Assembly (NCBI RefSeq): GCF_024213555.1
Contig: NZ_JANAVO010000001.1
Coordinates: forward strand, 1,736,001 to 1,800,000
Source: Allokutzneria sp. A3M-2-11 16
Lineage (GTDB): Bacteria; Actinomycetota; Actinomycetes; Mycobacteriales; Pseudonocardiaceae
Direction of reading: 5' to 3'
DNA length: 64,000 nt
Shown: in pieces, positions 51,936 to 61,068 of the stretch
Position numbering within the stretch: position 1 is the stretch's first letter
Layout: every line of letters starts with the position of its first letter
Notes under the pieces: model-generated
What the model was told of the DNA's origin: nothing
The model's database searches: none
What the model saw: only the letters and a program-made list of their open reading frames with translations
Program-made: the position numbers and the translations under genes

Positions 51936-53350
51936 CCATGCCGAACATCGAGTCCGGGCTGCTGGCCCCGGTCTGGGCGGGCACCCCGGTCGAGGCCGAG
52001 GTGTCGGACCGGGCCTGGCTCCAGGCCATGCTCGACGTCGAGAGCGCGCTCGCCCGCGCCCAGGCCCGGCTCGGCCTGGTCCCGCCGGATGCCGCCGCGA
52101 CCATCACCGCCTCGGCCGACGCCGACCAGTTCGACCTCGTGGACCTGGCCAGGCAGTCGAGGAAGGCGGCCAACCCCGTCGTCGCGTTCGTCCAGGTGTT
52201 CACCGCAGCCGTCGCGGAGCGGGACACCGCCGCCGCCGAGTACGTGCACTACGGCTCCACCAGCCAGGACATCCTGGACTCCGCCACGATGCTGATCGCG
52301 AAGCGGGTGCTCGGGGGCATCGACGAGGACCTCGGCCGGGTCGCGGACGCGCTGGCGGCGCTGGCCGAAGGGCACCGGGACACCGTGATGCCGGGACGCA
52401 CCCTGACCCAGCACGCGGTGCCCATCACCTTCGGCCTCAAGGCGGCTGGCTGGCTGAACCTGGTGCTGGACGCGCGGATGCGAGTGCGCCACCTCGCGTC
52501 TTCCGGCCTGCCCGCCGAGCTCGGTGGGGCGGCCGGAACGCTTGCTGCGTATGGCGAACACGCCAAGAACGCGCAGGGCGGTGTCGAGCTGATCGGGCCG
52601 TTCGCCGAAGAACTCGGGCTGGCCGAGCCCGTGCTGCCGTGGCACGTCCTGCGCACCCCCGTCGCCGATCTCGGATCGGTCCTCCAGTTCGTCACCGGAG
52701 CGCTCGGCAAGTTCGCCCTCGACGTGCAGAACCTCTCCCGGACCGAGATCTCCGAGCTGGCCGAGCCCGCGGCGGAAGGCCGGGGAGCCTCCTCGGCCAT
52801 GCCGCAGAAGCGCAACCCGGTGCTGGCCACGCTCATCGTCTCGGCGGCCCGCCAGGTGCCCGCGCACGCGCTGGTGCTCGCGCAGAGCATGCTCGCGCAG
52901 GACGAACGACCGGGTGGCGCGTGGCACGCCGAGTGGCAGCCGCTGCGCGAGGCGCTGCGCTTGGCCGGGGGCGCGGCGCACACCGCGGTCGAGCTCGCCG
53001 AGGGGTTGGAGGTCTACCCCGAGCGGATGTCGGCGAACCTGGAGCTGACCCGAGGGGCGATCGTCAGCGAACGGCTGAACGTCGCTCTCGCACCGACGCT
53101 GGGCAAAACGGCAGGCAAGCAGCTGCTGGGACGAGTGGCGGCAGAGGTGGGCCGGACCGGCAGGAACCTCGGAGACGTCCTGGCCGAGCACCTGGACGCC
53201 GCGAACTTGGGTGGCGTTGCCGGACTGCACGACCTGGTCGACCCCGCACGGTACGTCGGAGCCGCGGGGCCGCTCGTCGACCGGGCTCTGCAACGACATC
53301 GGGACCTGCCAGAAGAGACCGCTGACTCTGTTGATCGGACCGCGACATGA
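51932..53350 (+). CDS. fumarase/aspartase superfamily lyase, CreD-type nitrosuccinate lyase
   Basis: 472 residues of the adenylosuccinate lyase/carboxymuconate cycloisomerase group: HYGSTSQDILDS, MPGRTLTQHAVPITFGLK, and the superfamily signature ASSAMPQKRNP with the catalytic serine loop. Directly after a CreE-type gene it should split nitrosuccinate into nitrite and fumarate. The GTG overlaps the upstream TGA; an internal ATG lies 6 bases on. GGAG precedes the start. Confidence 0.9.
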   Translation: MTMPNIESGLLAPVWAGTPVEAEVSDRAWLQAMLDVESALARAQARLGLVPPDAAATITASADADQFDLVDLARQSRKAANPVVAFVQVFTAAVAERDTAAAEYVHYGSTSQDILDSATMLIAKRVLGGIDEDLGRVADALAALAEGHRDTVMPGRTLTQHAVPITFGLKAAGWLNLVLDARMRVRHLASSGLPAELGGAAGTLAAYGEHAKNAQGGVELIGPFAEELGLAEPVLPWHVLRTPVADLGSVLQFVTGALGKFALDVQNLSRTEISELAEPAAEGRGASSAMPQKRNPVLATLIVSAARQVPAHALVLAQSMLAQDERPGGAWHAEWQPLREALRLAGGAAHTAVELAEGLEVYPERMSANLELTRGAIVSERLNVALAPTLGKTAGKQLLGRVAAEVGRTGRNLGDVLAEHLDAANLGGVAGLHDLVDPARYVGAAGPLVDRALQRHRDLPEETADSVDRTAT

Positions 53351-53952
53351 CAAACCCTGACGCCCCAGGCGTCCGCATCGCCATCGCCCACCACGGCGGG
53401 CGCGGCCACACCGCCCGGTTGGCCGAATCCGTGCGCGACGGCGCCGCCGGTGTGCCCGAGACCGAGGTAACCCTGGTCGCGGTCGAGAGCATGACCCCGG
53501 CGCTGTGGGCGGTGCTCGACTCCGCGGACGCCATCATCTTCGGCGCTCCCACCTACATGGGGACCGCGTCGGCCGCCTTCCACCAGTTCGCCGAGTCGAC
53601 GAGCCGCCGGTGGCTGTTGCAGGAGTGGCGGGACAAGCTCGCCGCCGGGTTCACCAACTCCGGCTCGAAGGCGGGCGACAAGTCGTCGACGCTCGGCTAC
53701 TTCGGCACCCTGGCGGCACAGCACGGCATGCTCTGGGTCAACCTCGGTCTGCTGCCGGGCTGGAACCGCTCCACCAGCACGGGTGAGGAGCTGAACCGGC
53801 TCGGGTTCCACAGCGGCGCCACCGCCCAGTCCAACCTGGACGAGAAGCCGGACGCCATGCACCGCTCGGACCTCCTGACCGGCGAGCACCTGGGGCGGCG
53901 GGTCGCCGAGCTCGCGGCCGTCGTCGTCGCGGGCCACCGCTGTCGGTCCTGA
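53347..53952 (+). CDS. flavodoxin/NADPH-dependent FMN reductase family protein (WrbA-like)
   Basis: 201 residues: a flavin phosphate loop near the N terminus (HHGGRGHTARLAE), IIFGAPTYMGTASAAFHQF for isoalloxazine contacts, and GYFGTLAAQHGMLWV, typical of WrbA-like quinone reductases. It is the last gene of the operon, coupled by a 4-bp overlap. It could supply reduced flavin or reduce a quinone, diazo or nitro(so) intermediate; its role is unproven. Confidence 0.85.
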   Translation: MTNPDAPGVRIAIAHHGGRGHTARLAESVRDGAAGVPETEVTLVAVESMTPALWAVLDSADAIIFGAPTYMGTASAAFHQFAESTSRRWLLQEWRDKLAAGFTNSGSKAGDKSSTLGYFGTLAAQHGMLWVNLGLLPGWNRSTSTGEELNRLGFHSGATAQSNLDEKPDAMHRSDLLTGEHLGRRVAELAAVVVAGHRCRS

Positions 53953-54043
53953 ACGAAACGGGACAGATTCCTGGTGATTTCCCGACCACGTGGGCGAAAG
54001 TAGCCGGGTAGTACCGATACCCCTGACCGGAAGGGACGTCCGC

Positions 54044-55291
54044 ATGGTGAGCAAGGGACATCGGCTGGTGGTGGCCGCACTCGTGCTGAGCACGGTGGTG
54101 GCCTCTGGAGCCGCGTCGACCGCCGGGGAGGCGCCCGTCGACACCGCGGTGCCGGTGAAGAGCGCGCTCGGGGGCTGGGTGGGCACCTGGCAGACCGCCC
54201 CGGCCGCGGGCGTGGAGAACACCCCGAACGGCTATCCGAACTACTCGATCCGCAACGTCGTGCACACCAGCGTGGGCGGCGAGGCGGCGCGGGTACGGCT
54301 GTCCAACGCCTTCGGCACCGCGCCGTTACCCGTGAGCGCGACAGTCGCGGTCGGGGAGAACGGCCCCAAGGCGGTCCCCGGCACGATGCGCGAGCTGACC
54401 TTCGGCGGTGCGAAGACGATCACGATCCCGCCGGGCGCCGAGGCGGTCAGCGACCCGGTCCGGCTGACGGTGCCCGCCGACACCAACCTGCTGGTCACGA
54501 CGTTCACCCCGACTCCGTCCGGCCCGGTCACCTACCACCCGCTCGCGATGCAGACCTCGTACTTCACCCGCAACGGCGACTTCGCGAAGGAGGAGTCGGG
54601 CCTGTCGTTCACCGAGAAGACCAACGTCTGGCACTACGTGGCCGGGGTGGACGTGCACGCGCCGAGGGTGCGCGGCGCGGTGGTCGCCCTCGGCGACTCG
54701 ATCACCGACGGCGCCGGGTCGACGGCGAGCGCGAACCGGCGCTGGCCGGACTACCTGGCGGACCGGCTGCTCGCCCGGCCGGAGCCGCAGCGGCTGGGCG
54801 TGCTGAACTCCGGCATCAGCGCGAACCGCGTCCTGCTGGACGGCAGCGCGGCGCGGATGGGCCAGAACGCCGTCGCCCGCCTGGACCGCGACGTGCTGAC
54901 CAGCACCGGGGCCCGGACGGTGATCATGCTGGAGGGGATCAACGACATCCAGCAGCTACCGCAGCAGACCGACGCGGAGCAGCTCGTCGCCGGGATGCGC
55001 CAGGTCGTGCTGCAGGCGCACGCGCGGGGGCTGCGGGTGCTCGGCGGCACGATCACCCCGTTCAAGGGCTGGCGCGTCTACAACGAGACGCTGGAGGCGA
55101 CCCGGCTGAAGGTCAACGAGATCATCCGCTCGGGCAAGGTCTTCGACGACGTGATCGACTTCGACAAGGCGATCCGCGATCCGCAGGACCCGCTGAAGAT
55201 GCGCCCCGAGTACGACTCCGGTGACCACCTGCACCCCGGCGACGCGGGCTTCAAGGCCATGGCCGACGCGATCGACCTGGCCCTCCTCTAA
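54044..55291 (+). CDS. secreted SGNH/GDSL hydrolase with N-terminal beta domain
   Basis: 415 residues. The signal peptide is followed by a beta-rich N-terminal domain (about 45-205: VGTWQTAPAAG..VRLSNAFGTAPL) and an SGNH domain with GDSITDGAGS (Ser219), GISANR, EGINDI and the DHLH pair (Asp394, His397). All catalytic residues are present. It resembles actinobacterial exported esterases acting on carbohydrate acyl groups. ATG at 54044 has AAGGGA upstream. It is separate from the biosynthetic operon (91-bp gap). Confidence 0.9.
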   Translation: MVSKGHRLVVAALVLSTVVASGAASTAGEAPVDTAVPVKSALGGWVGTWQTAPAAGVENTPNGYPNYSIRNVVHTSVGGEAARVRLSNAFGTAPLPVSATVAVGENGPKAVPGTMRELTFGGAKTITIPPGAEAVSDPVRLTVPADTNLLVTTFTPTPSGPVTYHPLAMQTSYFTRNGDFAKEESGLSFTEKTNVWHYVAGVDVHAPRVRGAVVALGDSITDGAGSTASANRRWPDYLADRLLARPEPQRLGVLNSGISANRVLLDGSAARMGQNAVARLDRDVLTSTGARTVIMLEGINDIQQLPQQTDAEQLVAGMRQVVLQAHARGLRVLGGTITPFKGWRVYNETLEATRLKVNEIIRSGKVFDDVIDFDKAIRDPQDPLKMRPEYDSGDHLHPGDAGFKAMADAIDLALL

Positions 55292-55311
55292 TCCGCTGGC
55301 CAGGTTCACCG

Positions 55312-55430
55312 GTCTTCAAGTACCCCGGACCCCCGCTCCCGCCGTCTCCAACCGCCACCAACCTCCGTTGGCGACGGGGGTTCGTGGCGGTTAAAGACGC
55401 TCTGGGTGGGGGTTCGGTGTACTTGAAGAC
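55312..55430. mobile_element. 119-bp element with 12-bp perfect terminal inverted repeats, copy 2
   Basis: GTCTTCAAGTAC (55312-55323) and GTACTTGAAGAC (55419-55430). The interior is a long imperfect palindrome: ACCCCC/GGGGGT and GTCT..AACCGCCAC/GTGGCGGTT..AGAC arms pair around a central loop. It has the same length as copy 1 and overlaps the end of the GT87 gene. Confidence 0.75.
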
Positions 55431-57037
55431 GCCTCTACCAGCGGGCCCTCAGGAGGGGTGTCGGTGGGAGTTTTCTTCTTGCGGCGCAACACGAATCGGT
55501 CCGCGGCGCGGTCGAGGACGCCGCCGGTGGGATCGTCCTGCCCCGCGTAGCGGACCTTGTCCCGCTCCGGCCGGTAGATGTCCCGGACCACCAGCACGCA
55601 CAGCAGCACCACCAAGGCGTCGCGCACCAGGACCGTGCCGAGGAACCAGTCCGCGGGCAACCCCTTGTTCGACTCGCCGAGGTAGAAGTACATCCGCGGC
55701 GCCCAGACCAGCGCGTCCACCGCCATCCACGCGAGCAGCAGCCGCCACCTCGGCAGCGCCAGCACCGCGAGCGGCACGAGCCACAGCGAGTACTGCGGGC
55801 TCCACACCTTGTTCGTCAGCAGGAACGCGGCCACCACGAGGAACATCAGCTGCACGACGCGGGGCCGGGTCGGGGCGGACAGCGCCATCCACCCGACTCC
55901 GAGGCAGCACAACACGAACAGCGCACCGGTCACCGTGTTGAGGATGGTCGGCGCCTCACCGTGCAGCAGCGGGCCGTCGAAGCCGCCCCAACCGGTGAAG
56001 TACTGCAACGCGTTGTAGATCGTGTCCGGGTCGACACCGCGCTCGGAGTTGAGCCGGAAGAACTCCCACCAGCCCTTGGGGTAGAGCACCATGATCGGCA
56101 CGTTCACCGCGCTCCACGCCACGACGGTGGCCGCGGTGGTGCGCAGCCACGCGCCCATCCTCCCGCCGCGCAGGCACAGCACGAGCAGCGGACCGAGCAG
56201 GAACAGCGGGTAGAGCTTCGCCGCGGCACCGAGCCCGATCAGCACGCCCGCCAGCACGGGTTTCTTCCGCGCCCACGCGAGCATGCCGACCGCGGCGAAC
56301 GCGGTCGCGATGGCGTCGAAGTTGGTGAACACGTGCACCGCCACGAGCAGCGACAGCGCGGCGAGCGCGGCGTCCCACGGGCGCCTGCCCGCGAGCTTCA
56401 CGGTGGCCCAGATGGTGACCAGCCACGCCAACGCCAGCCACAGCGCGGTGAAGTTGAAGTACACGACGACGGGCATCGTCTTCGGCACCCAGCCGTCGCC
56501 CGCCAACGCCGTCCACCCCGCGGTGAGCTTGGCGTTGAACCACTGGAAGAGCCCGGTCAGCACCGGGTACTCCATGTACCGCACCTGCTCGTTGGGCTGC
56601 CCCGGGTTCTCCACCCACGAAGTGGCGTAAGGGAAAGCGCCCTTGTCCAGGCGTTCGGCCGTGTAGAGCGGGATCGTGTCGGAGTAGCACATCGCCACGT
56701 ACTGCCGGGAGTCGCGCCAGTCCAGCTGGACGTTGCTGCCTTCGTCCACATAGGTCTGCAGGCACGGCGACTTGGCGAACCAGCCGAGCACCAGGGTCAC
56801 CGTCGCGAGCAGCAGCACCACCCGCAGCGGCGTCCAGAACCAGTGCCGCCCGATGACCGCGTGCCTGCCGAGCGGGCCGCCGAGGGGGCGGCTGGCGTGG
56901 AACGCCAACGGCTCGCTCCAGGTCGGCACGATGCGTTCGGCAGGGCTCAGCGAGGCGGAGTCGGCGACCGAGCCCTGCTGGGACGGTGCCTCCTCCGTCT
57001 GGTCCTGCGACGGCTGTGGCTCACGGCTGCTGGACAC
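55391..57037 (-). CDS. GT87-type polytopic glycosyltransferase/DUF2029 membrane protein
   Basis: 548 residues. A soluble Pro/Ser/Gln-rich N terminus (about 75 residues) is followed by about ten membrane helices with GT87/GT-C features ([72 protein letters not shown]). It probably uses polyprenyl-phosphate sugars at the outer membrane face. It corresponds in position to Rv0051 next to ponA1. GTG at 57035-57037 is chosen. The last 12 codons and the stop come from the 119-bp element. Confidence 0.85.
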   Translation of the reverse strand: MSSSREPQPSQDQTEEAPSQQGSVADSASLSPAERIVPTWSEPLAFHASRPLGGPLGRHAVIGRHWFWTPLRVVLLLATVTLVLGWFAKSPCLQTYVDEGSNVQLDWRDSRQYVAMCYSDTIPLYTAERLDKGAFPYATSWVENPGQPNEQVRYMEYPVLTGLFQWFNAKLTAGWTALAGDGWVPKTMPVVVYFNFTALWLALAWLVTIWATVKLAGRRPWDAALAALSLLVAVHVFTNFDAIATAFAAVGMLAWARKKPVLAGVLIGLGAAAKLYPLFLLGPLLVLCLRGGRMGAWLRTTAATVVAWSAVNVPIMVLYPKGWWEFFRLNSERGVDPDTIYNALQYFTGWGGFDGPLLHGEAPTILNTVTGALFVLCCLGVGWMALSAPTRPRVVQLMFLVVAAFLLTNKVWSPQYSLWLVPLAVLALPRWRLLLAWMAVDALVWAPRMYFYLGESNKGLPADWFLGTVLVRDALVVLLCVLVVRDIYRPERDKVRYAGQDDPTGGVLDRAADRFVLRRKKKTPTDTPPEGPLVEASSSTPNPHPERL

Positions 57038-57075
57038 GGGCCGGATCGTACGTGAGCACGGAATGCGGCATCGGC

Positions 57076-57103
57076 CGACTGGGAAAGCGAGACTGGGAAA
57101 GCG
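57076..57103. repeat. 14-bp tandem duplication
   Basis: GACTGGGAAAGCGA occurs twice head to tail between the ponA terminator and the GT87 start. Confidence 0.9.
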
Positions 57104-57135
57104 AACGGCCACCGCCCGATTCGGGGCGGTGGCCG
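57104..57135 (-). terminator. hairpin terminator after the PBP gene
   Basis: A 13-bp perfect stem ACGGCCACCGCCC/GGGCGGTGGCCGT with a 6-base loop lies 24 bp beyond the PBP stop on the minus strand, before the GT87 gene. It is followed there by a pyrimidine-rich but not pure T tract. Confidence 0.65.
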
Positions 57136-57159
57136 TCATGTGCGTGGAACGGGCGGGAC

Positions 57160-59826
57160 TCAACCGCCGCCGCGCGGATCGGGCACTCCGATCCCGCGGC
57201 CTTGGCCTTCGCCCTCACCACCACCGCCGCCCCCGCCGTTGCCGTTGCTGGGGGTCGACTTCGTGGTGGTGGGCCTGGTGCACCCGATCTCCCACGGCCG
57301 GCACGGCCTGGACGGGCTGCTCGACGGCTTCGACGGCGAGCTGCTCGGGTCCGTCGGCGTGGTCGTCGTCGCCGGGGTGGTCGAGGACGGGGAGGCCGTC
57401 GTGGACTTCGGCGGCTCGTTGTACACGCCGATCGGGGATGCCTTCTCGAACTTCGCGACGGGCTTGCCGGTCAGGTAGGAGTCCATGAACTCCTTCCAGA
57501 TCTGACCGGGTTCGTCCTTGCCGTAGATGTCGTGCGAGCCGCGCGGGTAGTTGCCCTTGATCGCCATCGGCTGGTCGGAACCCACCCACACCGCGGTCGA
57601 GACCTGGGGGGTGTAGCCGACCGTCCACGCGTCGGAGTTCTGCGCGGTTTCGAGGTACTGGTTCGTACCCGTCTTGGCCGCCACCGGCCGGTTGCCCTTG
57701 AGCGGAATCTTGGAGTAGCTCGCGACCTGGAGCATCGACTCGGTCACGTTGCGCGCCAGGTTCCGGTTGTTGTCGGCGTCGTTCGCATCGAAGGCGACCT
57801 GGTCGCCGAAGTTCGTCTTCTCGTAGTCGGTGACGTAGGACTTGTCGCCCTGCTTCACGTCCTTGACGAAGTGCGCCTTGTGCTTCGTGCCGTCGTTGGC
57901 GAACGTGGCGTAGGCGTTGGCCATGTCGATCGTGCGCACGGCGGTCAGGCCACCACCGATCGCGATTTCCGCGCCCGGCGCGCCACCGTTCTCGCCCACC
58001 AGCGTCTTCTTGTTGTTGATCGTCTCTTCGACGCCCGCCTGGTGAGCGGCACTGGCGACCTTGGTCGTACCGACGTCCAAGGCCATCCTGACGAACACCG
58101 TGTTGACGGACTTCGTCGTGGCGTCACGCACCGAGCACTGCTTGGTGCAGCTGCTGTCGCCGCCGGAGTTCTTCCAGGTGCGCCCGGCCATGTTGATGCC
58201 GGACGTGCCGTCGTAGAACTCGCCGAGTCCCTTGCCCTTCTCCAGGGCGGCCAGGGTGACGAACGGCTTGAACGAGGAGCCGGGCTCCTGAACCTGCTTC
58301 GCGTAGTCGATTCCGGCGCCGTTCTCACCGCCGTAGTAGGCGATGATGCCGCCGCTCTTCGGGTCAACGGCCACGAGCGAGCTGCGCAGCGTCTCGACGT
58401 TGTTGCCCATCACCTTGTTCACCGCCTCCATCGCGGCCTTCTGGGCACCTTCGTCGATCGTGGTCTGGATGGTGAGGCCCTTGTTCAGGATGTCCTGTTC
58501 CTTGATCCCGCGAGCCTCCAGCTCATCCATGACCTGTTCCTGGATGTGCAGCATCGGACCGCTGACACCGCTACCGGGCTTCTTGCGCGGCTCGGTCCTG
58601 GGGAACGTGAGGTTCTTCGCCTGGTCCTGGGTGATCACATTGTTCTTCGCCATGCGCGCGAGGACCATGGTGCGCCAGCGCTCCTCGACACCGTCCTTGT
58701 TGCGCTCGGGGTCCCAGCGCGACGGTGCCTGGAGCACGGCGGCCAGCAGCGCGGCCTCGGCCGGGTCCTTGACGTCCTTGACGCTCTTGCCGAACAGCGC
58801 CTGGGAGCCCGCGTCGATGCCGATCGTCCCCGCCCGGAACTGGGCGATGTTGAGGTAAGCCTCCATGATCTGCTTCTTGTCCTGCTGGACGCTCATCTTG
58901 AAGGACTTGACCAGCTCGACCCACTTGCGTTTGAGCGTGTTGTCCTTCTCGCCGGTGGACAGCTTGATGTACTGCTGCGTGATGCCCGAACCACCACCGA
59001 CACCGGAGGTGGCCTGGTTCCACACGGCGCGCAGGATGCCGACCACGTCGAAACCGGGGTTCTCGTAGAACGACGCGTCCTCGGTCGAGGTGATGGCCTT
59101 CCGCACGATCTCCGGGATGTCGTCGTGCCTGACGAAGGTCGACGCACCGGCAGGCGGAACGATCTTGCTCATCTCGTTGCCGTTGCCGTACAGCAGCGAG
59201 ACGGTCTTGTTCTGCTTCGCCAGGTAGTCCTCTGGCTTCTCGATGGTCACCATGTAGTAGGTGATGATGAACGCGATGATCGGGCCGAGGATGGCCAGAC
59301 CGGTCAGCACGTAGGCGGTGCGGCGGACGCGGCGCCAGATCTTCTTCTTGCGCAGCGCGCGCTCCTCCTCCTCGGTCGGCCCGTCCTCGGGGTCGTCGAA
59401 GCCCTCGGCGTCGCTCTCGTACCCCGCTGGGATCGGCTCGCGGTGGGTCAGCAGCGTGGGCTCGCGCGGGAACTCCGGCTCGGCCGGGGCGATCATCTCG
59501 GTCGGCTGCTGGATCATCTGCGTCGGCTGCTCACCCGGCGGGCGCTGCGGCGGGCCGGGAGGAGGCGGCGGGTAGCCGCCGGGGCCGTTGCGCGGCGGGC
59601 CGGGCGGGCCCGGCGGGCGGGCACCGGGCGGCGGCGGGGGGAAGCCCCCCTGCGGCGGCGGGCCGGAGCTCGCGGGGTGCGGCCCCGCGGAGCGGCGGGG
59701 CGGCGGGGGCGGGGCGTCGTCGTCATCCCACTGGGGGCTCCAGAAGCCGGTGCTCTCGTTCGGCTTTTCCGGACCAGGGCCGGACCCGCGCCCTCCACCG
59801 TCAGGTCGGTTGCGCTCGTCGTTCAC
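57160..59826 (-). CDS. ponA: class A penicillin-binding protein (PonA1-like transglycosylase-transpeptidase)
   Basis: 888 residues. A long Pro/Gly-rich cytoplasmic N terminus (1-165) and one membrane helix (about 170-193) are followed by a GT51 transglycosylase domain (Glu249 in [32 protein letters not shown]) and a transpeptidase domain with SSFK (Ser517/Lys520), SVN (573-575) and KTG (718-720). The C-terminal tail is Thr/Ser/Pro-rich. It polymerises and cross-links peptidoglycan outside the membrane. GTG start. The order DUF5318-ponA-GT87 equals Rv0049-Rv0050-Rv0051. Confidence 0.96.
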   Translation of the reverse strand: MNDERNRPDGGGRGSGPGPEKPNESTGFWSPQWDDDDAPPPPPRRSAGPHPASSGPPPQGGFPPPPPGARPPGPPGPPRNGPGGYPPPPPGPPQRPPGEQPTQMIQQPTEMIAPAEPEFPREPTLLTHREPIPAGYESDAEGFDDPEDGPTEEEERALRKKKIWRRVRRTAYVLTGLAILGPIIAFIITYYMVTIEKPEDYLAKQNKTVSLLYGNGNEMSKIVPPAGASTFVRHDDIPEIVRKAITSTEDASFYENPGFDVVGILRAVWNQATSGVGGGSGITQQYIKLSTGEKDNTLKRKWVELVKSFKMSVQQDKKQIMEAYLNIAQFRAGTIGIDAGSQALFGKSVKDVKDPAEAALLAAVLQAPSRWDPERNKDGVEERWRTMVLARMAKNNVITQDQAKNLTFPRTEPRKKPGSGVSGPMLHIQEQVMDELEARGIKEQDILNKGLTIQTTIDEGAQKAAMEAVNKVMGNNVETLRSSLVAVDPKSGGIIAYYGGENGAGIDYAKQVQEPGSSFKPFVTLAALEKGKGLGEFYDGTSGINMAGRTWKNSGGDSSCTKQCSVRDATTKSVNTVFVRMALDVGTTKVASAAHQAGVEETINNKKTLVGENGGAPGAEIAIGGGLTAVRTIDMANAYATFANDGTKHKAHFVKDVKQGDKSYVTDYEKTNFGDQVAFDANDADNNRNLARNVTESMLQVASYSKIPLKGNRPVAAKTGTNQYLETAQNSDAWTVGYTPQVSTAVWVGSDQPMAIKGNYPRGSHDIYGKDEPGQIWKEFMDSYLTGKPVAKFEKASPIGVYNEPPKSTTASPSSTTPATTTTPTDPSSSPSKPSSSPSRPCRPWEIGCTRPTTTKSTPSNGNGGGGGGGEGEGQGRGIGVPDPRGGG

Positions 59827-59922
59827 GACTTAGCCTCCAGAAAACCGGCGTCATCCACAGCGGATGCCGCTCGGTGATAGTTCTCCGTTCCCCCGTGGGA
59901 CTCCAGCACCGCGAATGTCGGC

Positions 59923-60324
59923 TCACTCCGCCGCGGTCCTCCGACGCGACGGACTGGGCAGACCACGCGTCCCCAGGACGTATGACTGCACCAGGTGGTT
60001 CCAACTGCAGGTGCGGCAGACCTCAACCACGTAGACGGTGAACTCCTCGTACAGGGTTGCCAGCTTCGCCAGTTCCTCCGCGGTGCGGGCGGAACCGGCG
60101 GCGTGCTTGAGCTCGTCGCCGTAGACCCAGGCGACGTGCGTCAGCGGTTCCTTGCGGCAGACCGGACAGGTCGTCGTGCTCGGCTGCCCGTGGAACTTCG
60201 CCGCCCTCAGCAGGTAAGGGCTGGCGTCGCACACCTCCGCGACCCCCGTGCGGCCCGCGTAGACCTCCGCGAGCAGCGCACGGCGCTGCAACGCGTAGTC
60301 CACGACCTGCCGCTGGGTTTGCAC
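59923..60324 (-). CDS. DUF5318 zinc-ribbon-like protein
   Basis: 133 residues. QRQVVDYALQRRALLAEVYAGRTGVAEVCDASPYLLRAA at the N terminus and two Cys pairs (CPVC..CRTC) with ELKH and SWNHLV segments match the actinobacterial Rv0049-like family of unknown function. It lies immediately before ponA in many actinobacteria, suggesting a link to wall growth. GTG at 60322-60324 gives the family-like start; the open frame upstream is not conserved-looking. Confidence 0.87.
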   Translation of the reverse strand: MQTQRQVVDYALQRRALLAEVYAGRTGVAEVCDASPYLLRAAKFHGQPSTTTCPVCRKEPLTHVAWVYGDELKHAAGSARTAEELAKLATLYEEFTVYVVEVCRTCSWNHLVQSYVLGTRGLPSPSRRRTAAE

Positions 60325-60440
60325 CTCACCAGGGTACGTGCCAAGCCTGTGAACGCCCTTGAGCCGTTTAGGGCAGCGGGGCGGCATACCTGGTCAGGGC
60401 CGGTATGTCGGCTGAATCACGTCGTCGGGCGGAAGGCAGA

Positions 60441-60461
60441 ACTATATCGGCTCGATATAGT
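60441..60461. promoter_or_regulatory. 21-bp perfect palindrome, PadR operator
   Basis: ACTATATCG, centre GCT, CGATATAGT. The AT-rich palindrome stands out in GC-rich DNA and lies 27 bp before the PadR start, which suggests autoregulation and control of ino1 downstream. Confidence 0.75.
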
Positions 60462-60488
60462 CAGCCGAACCGGGCGAGGAGGTGGGCG

Positions 60489-61049
60489 ATGTTGGAGCTG
60501 GCCGTGCTGGGCCTACTGCACCGCCACCCGATGCACGGCTACGAGCTGCGCAAACAGCTCTGCGGGCTGCTGTGCGGGCAGCGCTCGTTCTCGTTCGGCT
60601 CGCTCTACCCGGCGCTGCGGAGGCTGCACCGCGCCGGGCTCATCGCCGAGGGGAACGCCGGGACCTGCCCCGGGAATTCCCGGAACCGGAAGGTGTACGA
60701 CCTCACGCCGCTCGGGCGGGAGCACTTCACCGGGCTGCTGGCCGAGGACGGCAGGCAGGCGTGGGAGGACGAGTGCTTCGGCGTGCGGCTGGCGTTCTTC
60801 GCGCGGACCCCGGCGTCCGTGCGGATCCGAGTCCTGCGCGGGCGCAGGCAGTGGCTGGCCGATCGGGCCGACGGGCTGCGGGCGGCGCTCGCCCAGCCCG
60901 CCGGTCACGCCGACCACTACGCCCGTGAACTGCACGAACTGAGCCTGGACGGCACCGAACGGGAAGTGCTGTGGCTCGACGGACTCATCGCGCGCGAACC
61001 GGGCGGGGACGCATGCCCCGACCACGGTGAGCGCGACCAAGCCAGATAA
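60489..61049 (+). CDS. PadR-family transcriptional regulator
   Basis: 186 residues with the PadR winged helix ([41 protein letters not shown]) and a C-terminal helical dimerisation domain. ATG at 60489 with GGAGG upstream is chosen. Its orthologue position, next to ino1, matches Rv0047c-Rv0046c. It is separated from ino1 by 19 bp and probably shares its transcript. Confidence 0.92.
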   Translation: MLELAVLGLLHRHPMHGYELRKQLCGLLCGQRSFSFGSLYPALRRLHRAGLIAEGNAGTCPGNSRNRKVYDLTPLGREHFTGLLAEDGRQAWEDECFGVRLAFFARTPASVRIRVLRGRRQWLADRADGLRAALAQPAGHADHYARELHELSLDGTEREVLWLDGLIAREPGGDACPDHGERDQAR

Positions 61050-61068
61050 ACCAAGGAGGAACCCGGTC

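Noticed and set aside
57038-57163. N-terminal extension of the GT87 protein from 57163
   Set aside because: It would include the ponA terminator hairpin and tandem repeat; the GTG at 57037 is more plausible.
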